Notes: generated by a model not told the origin, from the sequence alone. 64,000 nt of DNA from an uncultured Eubacteriales bacterium (GCA_900545175.1 UQYF01000002.1:62001-126000); one strand, 5' to 3'. Shown: positions 27,079-35,811, counted from the stretch's first letter. Made by a program: numbers and translations.

Positions 27079-28779
27079 CTAGGCTTTCATGTCAAACCTG
27101 AAGCGCTTAACATCATTTACAGGAAGTGCTGGAGCAAGTACCTCTCTTGTAAAGTCAAATCCTGTTCCATCCTCTTTTTCTGATATATTTACTGAAACAT
27201 TATATCCGTCATCATTAAGCTTTTTTGTAAGCTGTTCCATATTAGCTTCAAGGAAATCGAGTACATTTTCATCCTCGACCTTAAAGTTGGTTGACACACT
27301 GCTGCCTTTAAGAGTCACATATATATCAAGCGCCCCAAGATGTTCCATATCAAGATGCAGAAATGCCTTTACAGTATCATCATCACTGTCTTTTCCTCTG
27401 TTCCTGCGATACACATACAATTCACCGTCCCCATGCTCGCCGATATTTTTAATCGGTACCTGTACAGCAGCCATGAACTGGTTCATGTTGTTTAAAAATT
27501 CCATATTATTATTCATCTGTGATGCTGAGTTAGCAAGAGCTGTATTCTGGGTTGATGCTGCATATTCAGAGATAGAATTAAGCTTGTTAAGTGTTTTTGC
27601 AATATGCTCCTTCACTGCTTCACTATCCGCTGTATCCGTCATTTTCATGCTCATGCTGTCACGGACAAGCTCATTCAAAAGCTTAGATACCTTATCTCCC
27701 TTTAATAGACTGTGCATCTTATCCTTAAGTAATGGCTCATTTTCAAGCTCCTGTGTCAGCTTCGCTAAGTCATTCAAAAAATCTGCAAGCTTATCAGACT
27801 GCATAATTCCACCCGGCAGCTTGATATTCTTTCCTGTCATGGCATTATAGTTATCAACAAGCTTTCCAAGAGTACTCCTGACATCATCCATCATTTTCTT
27901 CTGCACTGCATCGGCTGTGCTCTCCGGCTGCGTTTTGTCAGCCGGAGACGCATTGCCATCAATATTCTTATTATTGCCATTTATATCATTAGTATTTTTA
28001 CCATCCGCGTTAATACCGTTAGCGTCATCGCTTATTTTTCCATTGACATCCTCTGATTCCGAGCCGCCTGAAGCATGTAAAATGTCATCGGCAACAAGCT
28101 TCACTATATCCGACAAATCTTTTCCTGTATTAACCGAGGCGGACAATTTCTCCACAAGCTCTGAAATATCCGCCTGCATCGCACCATTATATTCCTTATA
28201 ATTCCTGTATGCACTCAGATTTTCATCGGTAATCTCAATCCCCATTCTCTTTAGAGCAATTATGTCACTTATGTCGGCATCCTGATGAAGCGATATTTCC
28301 TTCACCATATCAAGAAGTGCATCACGTCCTATAGACATGCCATTGTGCATAAGCTCAAGAACCATTTCACGGTTTCTTATTGTCGGAGCAATTCCGGCAG
28401 CATTAAGCGATCTGTTGACCATCGCTGTCTCAAATGCCGTCTCCTGCATTGTCATAGCCTTAAGAACTATGCTGTCACCTGTATTATCCTGCAAAATAAA
28501 GCTTGCCCTGTCACCGATATTGTAAGCCGAGCTGTTAAGCAGTGTCGCTGTAAACGACTGTCCTCCATCGAGCGTTATTGTCACCTGTTCACCGTTAACA
28601 TCCGTTATATTGGCTGAAAAGGTCGCACCGCTTGCAAGTGAACGAAGAATTGTAAGTGCCTGATTCGTCTGCTGCGAACCGTTTATCGTCACTGTGGGCT
28701 GTGTACTATGTATATTCGGATGTACATTGATATTGATTGATGTATTTCCACTAGCCATGTGACCCATATTTATATTCAT
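27079..28779 (-). CDS. YlqG-like protein with FliK-type C-terminal domain
   Basis: 566 residues, poorly conserved. The N-terminal half is Asn/Ser-rich with a beta segment (about 60-110), a helical region, and a low-complexity Asn/Asp/Gly linker near 235-285. The last about 120 residues (HLDMEHLGALDIYVTLKGSSVSTNFKVED and the Leu-spaced helix after it) resemble the hook-length-control domain of FliK. The pairing with an FlhB-like gene supports this, since FliK contacts FlhB. The ATG at 28779 is chosen because GGAGGTG is 5-6 nt upstream; an ATG 15 nt earlier overlaps that site. Function unknown. Confidence 0.75.
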   Translation of the reverse strand: MNINMGHMASGNTSININVHPNIHSTQPTVTINGSQQTNQALTILRSLASGATFSANITDVNGEQVTITLDGGQSFTATLLNSSAYNIGDRASFILQDNTGDSIVLKAMTMQETAFETAMVNRSLNAAGIAPTIRNREMVLELMHNGMSIGRDALLDMVKEISLHQDADISDIIALKRMGIEITDENLSAYRNYKEYNGAMQADISELVEKLSASVNTGKDLSDIVKLVADDILHASGGSESEDVNGKISDDANGINADGKNTNDINGNNKNIDGNASPADKTQPESTADAVQKKMMDDVRSTLGKLVDNYNAMTGKNIKLPGGIMQSDKLADFLNDLAKLTQELENEPLLKDKMHSLLKGDKVSKLLNELVRDSMSMKMTDTADSEAVKEHIAKTLNKLNSISEYAASTQNTALANSASQMNNNMEFLNNMNQFMAAVQVPIKNIGEHGDGELYVYRRNRGKDSDDDTVKAFLHLDMEHLGALDIYVTLKGSSVSTNFKVEDENVLDFLEANMEQLTKKLNDDGYNVSVNISEKEDGTGFDFTREVLAPALPVNDVKRFRFDMKA

Positions 28780-28908
28780 AGCACACCTCCGCATTTTACC
28801 TGATATAATTTAATATGAAACCGGTCTGATTTAACCACTATATATTCTATGTCAATGATATCCGCAATCTGCTTCTTCGCATATAAAATAATGGCAATGA
28901 ATTCTCTC

Positions 28909-29673
28909 TTATTCTTCTATAAAATTCTTTATAAAAGTCTTTCTATGTATCGGACATGCCCCATGCTCCTTGATTGCTGCAATATGAGTCTTAGAACCAT
29001 AGCCTTTGTTAGACGCAAACCCATATTCAGGATACATTTTGTCATATTCATACATCAGCCTGTCCCTTGTTACCTTTGCAATTATACTGGCTGACGCAAT
29101 CGAAAGGCTCTTAGCATCACCTTTGATAATTGAAATCTGCTTCATAGTAAGCTGTGGTATGATAACCGCATCATTTAAAAGCAAATCCGGCTGCGGCGTA
29201 AGCTGCGACACTGCATCACGCATTGCTTCATAGTCTGCCTGAAGGATATTAATCTCATCTATTCTCTCTGGCGATGCTATACCGACACCAACGCTTACAG
29301 CTTCTCTCATTATGACATCATAAAGCTCCTCTCTCTTCTTTTCCGAGAGCTGCTTAGAGTCATTGACATACAGAAGCCTCGCATCCTTAGGAAGTATAAC
29401 GGCTGCAGCAACTACTGGACCTGCAAGCGGACCACGTCCTGCCTCATCTATACCGCATATATTTGAATACATGCTGTATTCCTTTTCAAATGCAAGCATG
29501 TTCTCAACGCGTTCGCGCTCCGCCTGAAGCATATCAAGCTGTTTTCTGTATTTCTCAACGAGCTTTATAATTCCGGCTTTATCAGAAGCCGCATACTCTG
29601 CAATCAATTCCTTTACAGTATTTTCATCGGCATCTTCAAACCTTTTTTTAACTGCACTGATTTTTTCTTCCAT
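28909..29673 (-). CDS. rnhB: Ribonuclease HII
   Basis: A 254-residue enzyme that cleaves RNA in RNA-DNA hybrids and removes single ribonucleotides. The signature GIDEAGRGPLAGPVVAAAV is at about 75-95 with the catalytic Asp-Glu pair, NDSKQLSEKKR follows, and ASIIAKVTRD and a later Asp complete the four-acid site. The N-terminal 70 residues form a helical extension often present in Firmicutes. The ATG at 29673 has GAGGA 5 nt upstream; the ATG at 29685 overlaps that site. It lies in the ylqF-rnhB-ylqG order of B. subtilis. Confidence 0.95.
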   Translation of the reverse strand: MEEKISAVKKRFEDADENTVKELIAEYAASDKAGIIKLVEKYRKQLDMLQAERERVENMLAFEKEYSMYSNICGIDEAGRGPLAGPVVAAAVILPKDARLLYVNDSKQLSEKKREELYDVIMREAVSVGVGIASPERIDEINILQADYEAMRDAVSQLTPQPDLLLNDAVIIPQLTMKQISIIKGDAKSLSIASASIIAKVTRDRLMYEYDKMYPEYGFASNKGYGSKTHIAAIKEHGACPIHRKTFIKNFIEE

Positions 29674-29714
29674 GATATTCCTCATCTCTGAACATTTTTC
29701 ACACTATTCCTCAT

Positions 29715-29771
29715 TTTCGAGCGTTTTATCTCGAGGAGGCGATGAGAAATCTGCGTAGGCGATTTCTCATC
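29715..29771. repeat. Palindromic repeat between ylqF and rnhB
   Basis: GATGAGAAATC (29741-29751) and its perfect complement (29761-29771) flank a 9-nt loop, next to a smaller TCGAG/CTCGA hairpin near 29717-29735. Neither strand has a T run after the stem, so it does not look like a terminator. Confidence 0.6.
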
Positions 29772-29803
29772 TGCCATCAAAGCAATTTGTTTTCGCACTA
29801 ATG

Positions 29804-30658
29804 CTAATTATTCTGCTGTTCAGGTCTTTCAAGTGATACTCTTCCGAGCTTTCCGCTCCTGAAATCGTCAAAAAGAAGCTTTATCGCCTTCTCCTCGTCA
29901 GGCTCTCCGCCCTTTTTCATGCATGCTCTCGCAACAGCGATATCCCTAAGCATCTCATGCGGTTCCTTACTCTCATCAACACCATACCTGTCTGTTAATC
30001 TGCCTGCATAAGTCCCACTCATGAATTTAATAAGTTCGTATGACAGCTCAGTCATATTGATAATCTGGTCATTTATCGAGCCTACAAGCGCAAGCCTTAT
30101 TCCGACCTGTTCATCCGAAAACTTCGGCCAAAGGATTCCCGGTGTATCAAGAAGCTCCACGTTCTTGTTGAGCCTTATCCACTGCTTGCCTTTTGTCACT
30201 CCCGGCATATTTCCCGTCTTGGCACAGTTGCGTCCTGCGTACGTATTTATGAATGTCGACTTGCCTACATTTGGTATTCCAACCACCATTGCCCTGATCG
30301 GGCGGTTTAATATTCCTCTTTTTCTGTCGCGCTCAATCTTCTCCTTACATGCCTCATTTATGACACCCTGAATTGACTTAAGACCGCTTCCGTTCTTAGC
30401 ATTTATCTTAACAGCATGGATACCCTTCGCTTTAAAATATTCAACCCATGCATCATTAACTTTCTCATCGGCAAGGTCATGCTTGTTAAGGAGTATAAGC
30501 CTTGCTTTATTTTTACCAAGCTCATCTATGTCCGGATTGCGGCTCGACAGCGGAAGTCTTGCATCCACAAGCTCAATTACCAAATCAATAAGCTTTATAT
30601 CCTCCTGCATCATTCTCTTAGCCTTGGTCATATGACCCGGATACCACTGTATATTCAT
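29804..30658 (-). CDS. rbgA: Ribosome biogenesis GTPase RbgA (YlqF)
   Basis: A 284-residue circularly permuted GTPase needed for late 50S assembly, including uL16 incorporation. The order of motifs is permuted as expected: G4 LNKHDLAD near 60, then G1 GIPNVGKST near 127-135 and G3 DTPGILWP near 170. The N-terminal NIQWYPGHMTKAKR motif is diagnostic. The ATG at 30658 has GGAGG 5 nt upstream; a TTG 12 nt earlier overlaps the site. It lies between lepB and rnhB as in B. subtilis. Confidence 0.96.
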   Translation of the reverse strand: MNIQWYPGHMTKAKRMMQEDIKLIDLVIELVDARLPLSSRNPDIDELGKNKARLILLNKHDLADEKVNDAWVEYFKAKGIHAVKINAKNGSGLKSIQGVINEACKEKIERDRKRGILNRPIRAMVVGIPNVGKSTFINTYAGRNCAKTGNMPGVTKGKQWIRLNKNVELLDTPGILWPKFSDEQVGIRLALVGSINDQIINMTELSYELIKFMSGTYAGRLTDRYGVDESKEPHEMLRDIAVARACMKKGGEPDEEKAIKLLFDDFRSGKLGRVSLERPEQQNN

Positions 30659-30686
30659 CAATACCTCCAAAATCTCATTTTATAAT

Positions 30687-31295
30687 CTATTTTACAAGTC
30701 CCATCCTGCCAAAAGGTGACGAGACAGCCCATATGCGTCCTATGATTGACGAATATTTAACATTCCCTACATTTGAAAAGCGGCTGTCCTCGCTGTTATT
30801 TCTGTTATCTCCAAGCACAAAATATTCATCATAGCCAAGCGTGATTGGCTCAGATGCCAGTCCTGCGTTGTATATCTTCTCCGGCTCAATCGGATTTCCG
30901 TCATCATCCTCCAATGAAAAACCATATATCACATCATCCTTAAGCGGACTTCCGTCAATATACACTTCTCCATCCACTATCTGTACAGTCTCACCCGGCA
31001 GTCCTATAATCCGCTTGACATAATATTTTGACACATTAGCTATTGCCGGTTCAAAAACAATCACATCGTAGCGCTTAGGCTGCCCGAAACAATAACTAAC
31101 CTTATCCACCAGCAGACTGTCATCATTTTCTAACGTAGGCTCCATCGAATGTCCTACAACTGTCGTCTTTCCAAGCATATACGTGGCAAGAATGAACGAC
31201 AGACACACTACCATTGTTATATCAACTATCCATTTAAGAATTATCTCATGTACATGATACTTTTTCTCTCTGCGATAAACTTCAAACTCAGCCAT
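30687..31295 (-). CDS. lepB: Signal peptidase I
   Basis: A 202-residue membrane serine protease that removes signal peptides from exported proteins. One N-terminal anchor lies at about 23-45. The catalytic Ser is in GHSMEPT (near residue 50) and the general-base Lys in YYVKRIIGLPGE (near 94). GDNRNNSEDSR is the conserved box E. The start is the ATG at 31295 with TTGAGG upstream; a GTG two codons earlier is less likely. It follows rplS beyond a hairpin terminator that probably lowers its expression. Confidence 0.96.
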   Translation of the reverse strand: MAEFEVYRREKKYHVHEIILKWIVDITMVVCLSFILATYMLGKTTVVGHSMEPTLENDDSLLVDKVSYCFGQPKRYDVIVFEPAIANVSKYYVKRIIGLPGETVQIVDGEVYIDGSPLKDDVIYGFSLEDDDGNPIEPEKIYNAGLASEPITLGYDEYFVLGDNRNNSEDSRFSNVGNVKYSSIIGRIWAVSSPFGRMGLVK

Positions 31296-31331
31296 AGGCA
31301 CCTCAATCTGTTTATTTTTTTCTTAATCGAA

Positions 31332-31360
31332 GAAAAGGGAATGCCACAATGACATTCCCT
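31332..31360 (-). terminator. Terminator after rplS
   Basis: AGGGAATG and CATTCCCT form an 8-bp stem with a 9-nt loop, followed on the minus strand by TTTTC. It separates rplS from lepB, so it is likely a partial terminator. Confidence 0.75.
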
Positions 31361-31388
31361 CTATGGTCATATTACATATAAAGTTATA

Positions 31389-31736
31389 TTACTTTACAAG
31401 CTCTTTAACCTTAGCTGCCTTACCTACTCTGTCTCTTAAGTAGAATAACTTAGCTCTTCTTGCCTTACCTGTTCTTACAACCTCAATCTTCTCGATAGTT
31501 GGGGAATGTAATGGCCATGTTCTCTCAACGCCTACACCATTAGAAAGCTTTCTAACTGTGAAAGTCTCTCTTGAGCTGCCGCCCTGTCTCTTAAGTACTG
31601 TACCCTCGAATACCTGGATTCTCTCACGGTTACCTTCCTTAATCTTAGCTGATACTCTAACTGTATCACCTACGTTGAAATCTGCAACTGTTGCCTTTAA
31701 CTGAGCGTCTTCAATCTTCTTAATAATATCGTTCAT
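31389..31736 (-). CDS. rplS: 50S ribosomal protein L19
   Basis: A 115-residue protein at the 30S-50S interface. Family features include FNVGDTVRVSAKIKEGNRERIQVFEG, GVGVERTWPLHSP and the C-terminal RAKLFYLRDRVGKAAKVKE. Length is normal. AAGGAGG precedes the ATG. It has its own promoter and a hairpin leader upstream, so it can be expressed apart from rimM-trmD. Confidence 0.98.
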   Translation of the reverse strand: MNDIIKKIEDAQLKATVADFNVGDTVRVSAKIKEGNRERIQVFEGTVLKRQGGSSRETFTVRKLSNGVGVERTWPLHSPTIEKIEVVRTGKARRAKLFYLRDRVGKAAKVKELVK

Positions 31737-31758
31737 TTGTGAGCCTCCTTAAAATTTT

Positions 31759-31795
31759 GATGTTCATTAATACCCTTTCGTACCAGAGGAACATC
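31759..31795 (-). ncRNA. Probable L19 leader (autoregulatory 5' UTR)
   Basis: Between the rplS promoter and ribosome site, GATGTTC and GAACATC form a perfect 7-bp stem closing an internal loop. L19 leaders with a hairpin just upstream of rplS are known in Firmicutes. I infer this identity from position and pairing, not from a full structural match. Confidence 0.5.
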
Positions 31796-31818
31796 GAGCT
31801 ATATTCACAACATTCGAA

Positions 31819-31847
31819 ATTATAACACGATACAATGCAAAATGCAA
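31819..31847 (-). promoter_or_regulatory. Sigma-A promoter of rplS
   Basis: TTGCAT (31847-31842) and a perfect TATAAT (31824-31819) are spaced by 17 bp in the trmD-rplS gap, leaving about 75 nt of leader. Confidence 0.7.
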
Positions 31848-31926
31848 GTATTATTTGCGTTATTTTTTCATTTCTTATCAAAGGACCTGATTCTTTTGAT
31901 ATAGCAGCCGTAAACCATAATCTTCA

Positions 31927-32673
31927 TCAAATATTATCACTGTTTCTTTTTATTGCCTCCAAATAAGCCTTCTCTTTCTTAGAAAGCACCGCATTTTCAA
32001 GCAAATCCGGTCTTGCATTGTAGGTGCGAAGTATCGACTGCTGTCTCCTCCACTCATCAACCTTGCCATGATGCCCCGACAAAAGCACATCCGGCACCTG
32101 CTTTCCCATGAACTCCACAGGTCTTGTATACTGTGGATACTCTAAAAGATTATCATGAAAAGTCTCAAATTCCGCTGATACATCGTTATTTAACACTCCG
32201 GACACATTTCGCGATATGGAATCAATCATAACCATCGCCGGAAGCTCCCCGCCTGTCAGAACATAATCACCGATGGAGACATTATCCGTCACAATCATCT
32301 CAAGCACACGCTCATCGATGCCTTCATAATGGCCGCAGAGAAATATGAGATTATCTTCCTTTGCAAGCTCTCTGCTCATCTCATGGTCAAAACGTCTGCC
32401 CTGCGGTGTCATATATATCACTCTGACACTGCCCTGCATATCTTTTCTGACATGCTCATAAGCCTTATATACCGGCTCAGGCTGCATGACCATCCCGGCA
32501 CCTCCGCCATAAGGATAATCGTCCACCTTCATATGCTTGTTCGTGGAAAAATCCCTGATATCCGTTGCACCAATTTTTATTATGTTTTTCTCTACCGCCC
32601 TTCCGATGATGCTGGTGTTAAGCCCATTGAGCACCATCTCCGGAAAAAGCGTAAGCACATGAAAATTAATCAT
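31927..32673 (-). CDS. trmD: tRNA (guanine-N1)-methyltransferase
   Basis: A 248-residue dimeric SPOUT methyltransferase that makes m1G37 in tRNAs and prevents frameshifting. The knot-forming SAM site is visible in FLCGHYEGIDERV (about 112-124) and DYVLTGGELPAMVMIDSI (about 136-153); LLEYPQYTRP is also conserved. Length is typical. Its start overlaps the rimM stop by 4 nt. Confidence 0.97.
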   Translation of the reverse strand: MINFHVLTLFPEMVLNGLNTSIIGRAVEKNIIKIGATDIRDFSTNKHMKVDDYPYGGGAGMVMQPEPVYKAYEHVRKDMQGSVRVIYMTPQGRRFDHEMSRELAKEDNLIFLCGHYEGIDERVLEMIVTDNVSIGDYVLTGGELPAMVMIDSISRNVSGVLNNDVSAEFETFHDNLLEYPQYTRPVEFMGKQVPDVLLSGHHGKVDEWRRQQSILRTYNARPDLLENAVLSKKEKAYLEAIKRNSDNI

Positions 32674-33182
32674 AAGTCAAGCAATCCATCCATGACATGA
32701 ACTGTCATGGCATTTTCCTCCAAATTGACATTTAACACGCATTGAGCAATAGCAGGAAGCAGCACTTCTTTTCCTTCCTTTGTCTTAACAACATAGACAT
32801 CATTAGCACCTGTCTGAATGACATCTGTAAGCTCGCCGAGTTTCTCTCCTTCATCCGTGATGACATCAAGACCTATCATGTCACAGACAAAATATTCATC
32901 CTCATCTAATTCAACGGCATTTTCCCTTGTAACCCAGAGAGAACAGCCTCTGTATTTTTCAACATCATTAATATTATTAATACCCTTAAATTTAAGGATA
33001 ACCATATTCTTAAAATATTTCACACCTGCTACCGTGAGATTAAGCTTCTCTCTACCGGTATCTAAAATAACGTCCTTAAGATAATCAAATCTGGTGACAT
33101 CATCTGTTGTAGGAAACACCTTAACCTCACCGGCAATTCCATGTGTTGACGATATGACACCAACCTGCAATAAATCCTGCAT
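32670..33182 (-). CDS. rimM: Ribosome maturation factor RimM
   Basis: A 170-residue 16S rRNA processing factor that binds S19 in the 30S head. The N-terminal beta-barrel begins LLQVGVISSTHGIAGEVKVFP, and a C-terminal PRC barrel runs from about residue 90 (DEYFVCDMIGLDV) to the end with the VLLPAI motif. The ATG at 33182 is chosen for GGGAGG 5 nt upstream; a TTG 21 nt earlier lies ahead of that site. The 250-bp leader is unusually structured. Confidence 0.95.
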   Translation of the reverse strand: MQDLLQVGVISSTHGIAGEVKVFPTTDDVTRFDYLKDVILDTGREKLNLTVAGVKYFKNMVILKFKGINNINDVEKYRGCSLWVTRENAVELDEDEYFVCDMIGLDVITDEGEKLGELTDVIQTGANDVYVVKTKEGKEVLLPAIAQCVLNVNLEENAMTVHVMDGLLDL

Positions 33183-33284
33183 TGTAACCTCCCATATATT
33201 CAAACACTAACACTATAATAACGGATTTTCTCCATGCATACGCACTTTTGAAAATTTTAACAGCTCTTCGCAGTTCATAAGGTC

Positions 33285-33390
33285 AGCCAAACAGAACTAT
33301 TGGCTGCTCATATCTATAAACTCATCAAATTGAAAGCCTCTTTGTCTGCAGGCGGCCACGCAGTTTTTCAACTTGACGAACTTATTATAT
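33285..33390 (-). ncRNA. Structured leader candidate upstream of rimM
   Basis: In the 250-bp gap between khpA and rimM, the segments 33379-33366 and 33335-33322 on the minus strand pair over 14 consecutive positions with two G.U wobbles. On the plus strand those two positions would be A-C mismatches. A 30-nt interior with a CTGC/GCAG helix lies between them. A second hairpin, AGCCAA/TTGGCT, follows near 33286-33306. The family is unknown. Confidence 0.45.
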
Positions 33391-33419
33391 AAAAAGAATA
33401 TGCCGGGCATAACCCGGCA
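33391..33419 (-). terminator. Terminator after khpA
   Basis: TGCCGGG and CCCGGCA pair perfectly around a 5-nt loop; the minus strand continues TATTCTTTTT. It separates rpsP-khpA from rimM-trmD. Confidence 0.65.
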
Positions 33420-33433
33420 CAAAAAAGGCATTA

Positions 33434-33661
33434 TTACATTATATCAACGATAACCTTCTTATCTTCCTTTGTCGCCGCTGCTTTAACAACTGCGCGGATT
33501 GACTTAGCAATTCGGCCCTGTTTGCCGATAACCTTGCCAGTGTCAGATGGGGCAACTTTTAACTCGAGGACAATGGCTTTTTCCTTAACGGTCTCAGTCA
33601 CAACGACCTCGTCAGGATTGTCTACAAGTGCTTTCGCAATTACTTCAACCAATTCCTTCAT
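33434..33661 (-). CDS. khpA: KH-domain RNA-binding protein KhpA (YlqC)
   Basis: A 75-residue single KH-domain protein. The GxxG loop lies in GKVIGKQGRIAKSIR (about 43-57). The family binds RNA, partners with KhpB/Jag in Firmicutes and affects cell elongation and division. It follows rpsP, the usual context. Confidence 0.95.
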   Translation of the reverse strand: MKELVEVIAKALVDNPDEVVVTETVKEKAIVLELKVAPSDTGKVIGKQGRIAKSIRAVVKAAATKEDKKVIVDIM

Positions 33662-33678
33662 GTCACACCTCCAACTAA

Positions 33679-33924
33679 TTACTTCTCAATACCAGCGAGC
33701 TTGAAAATCTTGCTGACAACCTCTGTTGGCTGAGCACCGCTTGCTAACCACTTCTTTGCTAACTCCTCGTTAACATTGTAAGTGCTAGGATCGTTATTAG
33801 GATCGTATGTTCCGATCTCCTCGATGAATCTACCATCTCTTGGGGATCTTGAATCAGCAACGATGATTCTATAGAAAGGAGCCTTCTTCTGTCCCATTCT
33901 TCTTAATCTGATCTTAACTGCCAT
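33679..33924 (-). CDS. rpsP: 30S ribosomal protein S16
   Basis: An 81-residue assembly protein of the small subunit. It starts MAVKIRLRRMGQKKAPFYRI and contains DSRSPRDGRFIEEIGTYDP, both diagnostic. AAGGAGG precedes the ATG. It lies 36 nt after ffh in the conserved ffh-rpsP-khpA order. Confidence 0.98.
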   Translation of the reverse strand: MAVKIRLRRMGQKKAPFYRIIVADSRSPRDGRFIEEIGTYDPNNDPSTYNVNEELAKKWLASGAQPTEVVSKIFKLAGIEK

Positions 33925-33960
33925 TTGTATTTCACCTCCTTGGAAATTTTCTAAAATATG

Positions 33961-35316
33961 TTAAAAAGGAAGTCTGAACTTACCTCTTTTACCACCTTTA
34001 CCGCCGAGCATTCCCGGCATCTGCTTCATCATCTTCTTCATCTGTTCCTGCTGCTTCACAAGACGATTGACTTCAGCTATATCAACTCCCGCACCCTTTG
34101 CAATTCGATTCTTGCGTGAGGGATTAAGAAGTGACGGATTACGTCTCTCCTGCGGTGTCATTGAAAGAATGATAGCTTCGACACGACCAAGAGCACTCTC
34201 ATCAATCGCATCCATATTGACATTCTTCATCTGACTGCCAAAACCCATGCCCGGAAGCATATTTAAGATACTACCAATGCCTCCCATGTTCTTGACCTGC
34301 TTCATTGACTCAAGATAATCCTCGAAATCAAACTCTGCTTTGCGTAGCTTCTGCTCCATCTCCTTGGCTTTTTCTTCATCAATCTGATTCTGAGCCTTCT
34401 CAATGAGTGTGAGCACATCGCCCATTCCAAGGATTCGTGATGCCATTCTGTCCGGATAAAACTGCTCCAGATCAGAAAGCTTCTCACCCATACCAACATA
34501 TAATATAGGCTTACCGGTCACTGCTTTAATCGAAAGTGCCGCACCGCCTCTGGTATCGCCATCGAGCTTAGTAATGATTACACCGTCTATACCGACTTCA
34601 TCATTGAAATGCGAAGCCACATTGACAGCATCCTGTCCTGTCATGGCATCAACAACAAGAATACTCTGATGCACATCGACAACCGACTTAATCTCTCTAA
34701 GCTCAGCCATCATCTCCTCGTCAACATGGAGACGTCCGGCTGTATCTAATATTACGACATTATTGCCATTCTTCTCTGCATGAGCGACAGCAGCCTTCGC
34801 AATATCTGCCGGCTTAATCTTATCACCCATTGAAAATACAGGCACGCCCTGTTTCTCACCGTTAATCTCCAACTGCTTTATCGCAGCCGGTCTATATACA
34901 TCACAGGCAACAAGGAGAGGTCTTTTTCCTTTTTCCTTGAGTTTACCTGCTATCTTGGCAGTGGTCGTGGTCTTACCTGCACCCTGCAGACCCATCATCA
35001 TAATGACTGTTATCGCCTGACCGCCCTTCAAATCAATCTCGGTAGTCTCAGAACCCATAAGTGATATAAGCTCTTCATTCACTATCTTGATAACCATCTG
35101 TCCCGGTGTCAGACTGTTGAGCACATCCTGACCAACTGCACGCTCCTGCACTGAGCTTATGAACTGCTTAACAACCTTAAAGCTGACATCAGCTTCAAGC
35201 AGCGCCATCTTAATCTCCTTAAGAGCAACCTTCACATCGGCTTCTGAAAGCCTTCCCTTGCCGCGGAGATTCTTAAATATATTCTGTAATTTATCGGATA
35301 AACTGTCAAATGCCAC
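33961..35316 (-). CDS. ffh: Signal recognition particle protein Ffh
   Basis: A 451-residue SRP GTPase that binds signal peptides and 4.5S/6S RNA and delivers ribosomes to FtsY. The N domain precedes the G domain, with GLQGAGKTTTTAK near 107-119, DTAGRLH near 188 and TKLDGDTRGG near 245. The Met-rich M domain runs from about 325 to the end (NMLPGMGFGSQMKN, KQMPGMLGGKGGKRGK). The start codon is a GTG at 35316 with AAGGTGG upstream. It follows ylxM, whose product modulates SRP. Confidence 0.97.
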   Translation of the reverse strand: MAFDSLSDKLQNIFKNLRGKGRLSEADVKVALKEIKMALLEADVSFKVVKQFISSVQERAVGQDVLNSLTPGQMVIKIVNEELISLMGSETTEIDLKGGQAITVIMMMGLQGAGKTTTTAKIAGKLKEKGKRPLLVACDVYRPAAIKQLEINGEKQGVPVFSMGDKIKPADIAKAAVAHAEKNGNNVVILDTAGRLHVDEEMMAELREIKSVVDVHQSILVVDAMTGQDAVNVASHFNDEVGIDGVIITKLDGDTRGGAALSIKAVTGKPILYVGMGEKLSDLEQFYPDRMASRILGMGDVLTLIEKAQNQIDEEKAKEMEQKLRKAEFDFEDYLESMKQVKNMGGIGSILNMLPGMGFGSQMKNVNMDAIDESALGRVEAIILSMTPQERRNPSLLNPSRKNRIAKGAGVDIAEVNRLVKQQEQMKKMMKQMPGMLGGKGGKRGKFRLPF

Positions 35317-35395
35317 TCTGTAACCACCTTGTCCGGGCTGATGCCCATCTATCTGTCATCTGTCTGAGCGTCCCCTGCCGACAATCGGCTGTGTT

Positions 35396-35773
35396 CTACA
35401 GCTCATCTATAATTGCATTGGATATGGAATCAATCTTATCTACAAGCTTCTTGGCAACTTCTAAATCGTCAGCCGCTAAAACCTGCTTCGAATAATTGCT
35501 TATCTCGTTGACCTTCTCCTTAATCTTCATAAATCTCTCGATTAAGTGAAGTGTGCTCTCATAATCATTGAGAAGCTTGTCAACTCTCTTTAGCTGGTCA
35601 TGAACGCCCTGCCTGCTGATATCATGCTCCTTAGCAATCTCGCTTATAGAAAAATTATCAAATACATACTCCTCGTAAATCATCTTCTGATGAGATGTGA
35701 GAAGCTCACCGTAAAAATCATAAAGAAGTGTCTGCTCTACTATCTTTTCCATCTTCTCCATATTACTATCCAT
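35396..35773 (-). CDS. ylxM: YlxM (UPF0122) SRP-associated helix-turn-helix protein
   Basis: A 125-residue protein with the family start (EQTLLYDFYGELLTSHQ) and a sigma-70 region-4-like helix-turn-helix (about 40-62, SISEIAKEHDISRQGVHDQLKR). In streptococci YlxM acts with the SRP. The C-terminal part is an added helical tail. AGGAG lies 8 nt before the ATG. It heads the ffh gene series. Confidence 0.93.
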   Translation of the reverse strand: MDSNMEKMEKIVEQTLLYDFYGELLTSHQKMIYEEYVFDNFSISEIAKEHDISRQGVHDQLKRVDKLLNDYESTLHLIERFMKIKEKVNEISNYSKQVLAADDLEVAKKLVDKIDSISNAIIDEL

Positions 35774-35811
35774 CTGATACTCTCCTAAGCGTCCTGCCTC
35801 AATCCTTTGGT

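Noticed and set aside
27089..27850. 253-residue plus-strand frame opposite the YlqG-like gene
   Set aside because: Ser/Leu-rich translation, no ribosome site, and the minus frame has a good start and operon context.
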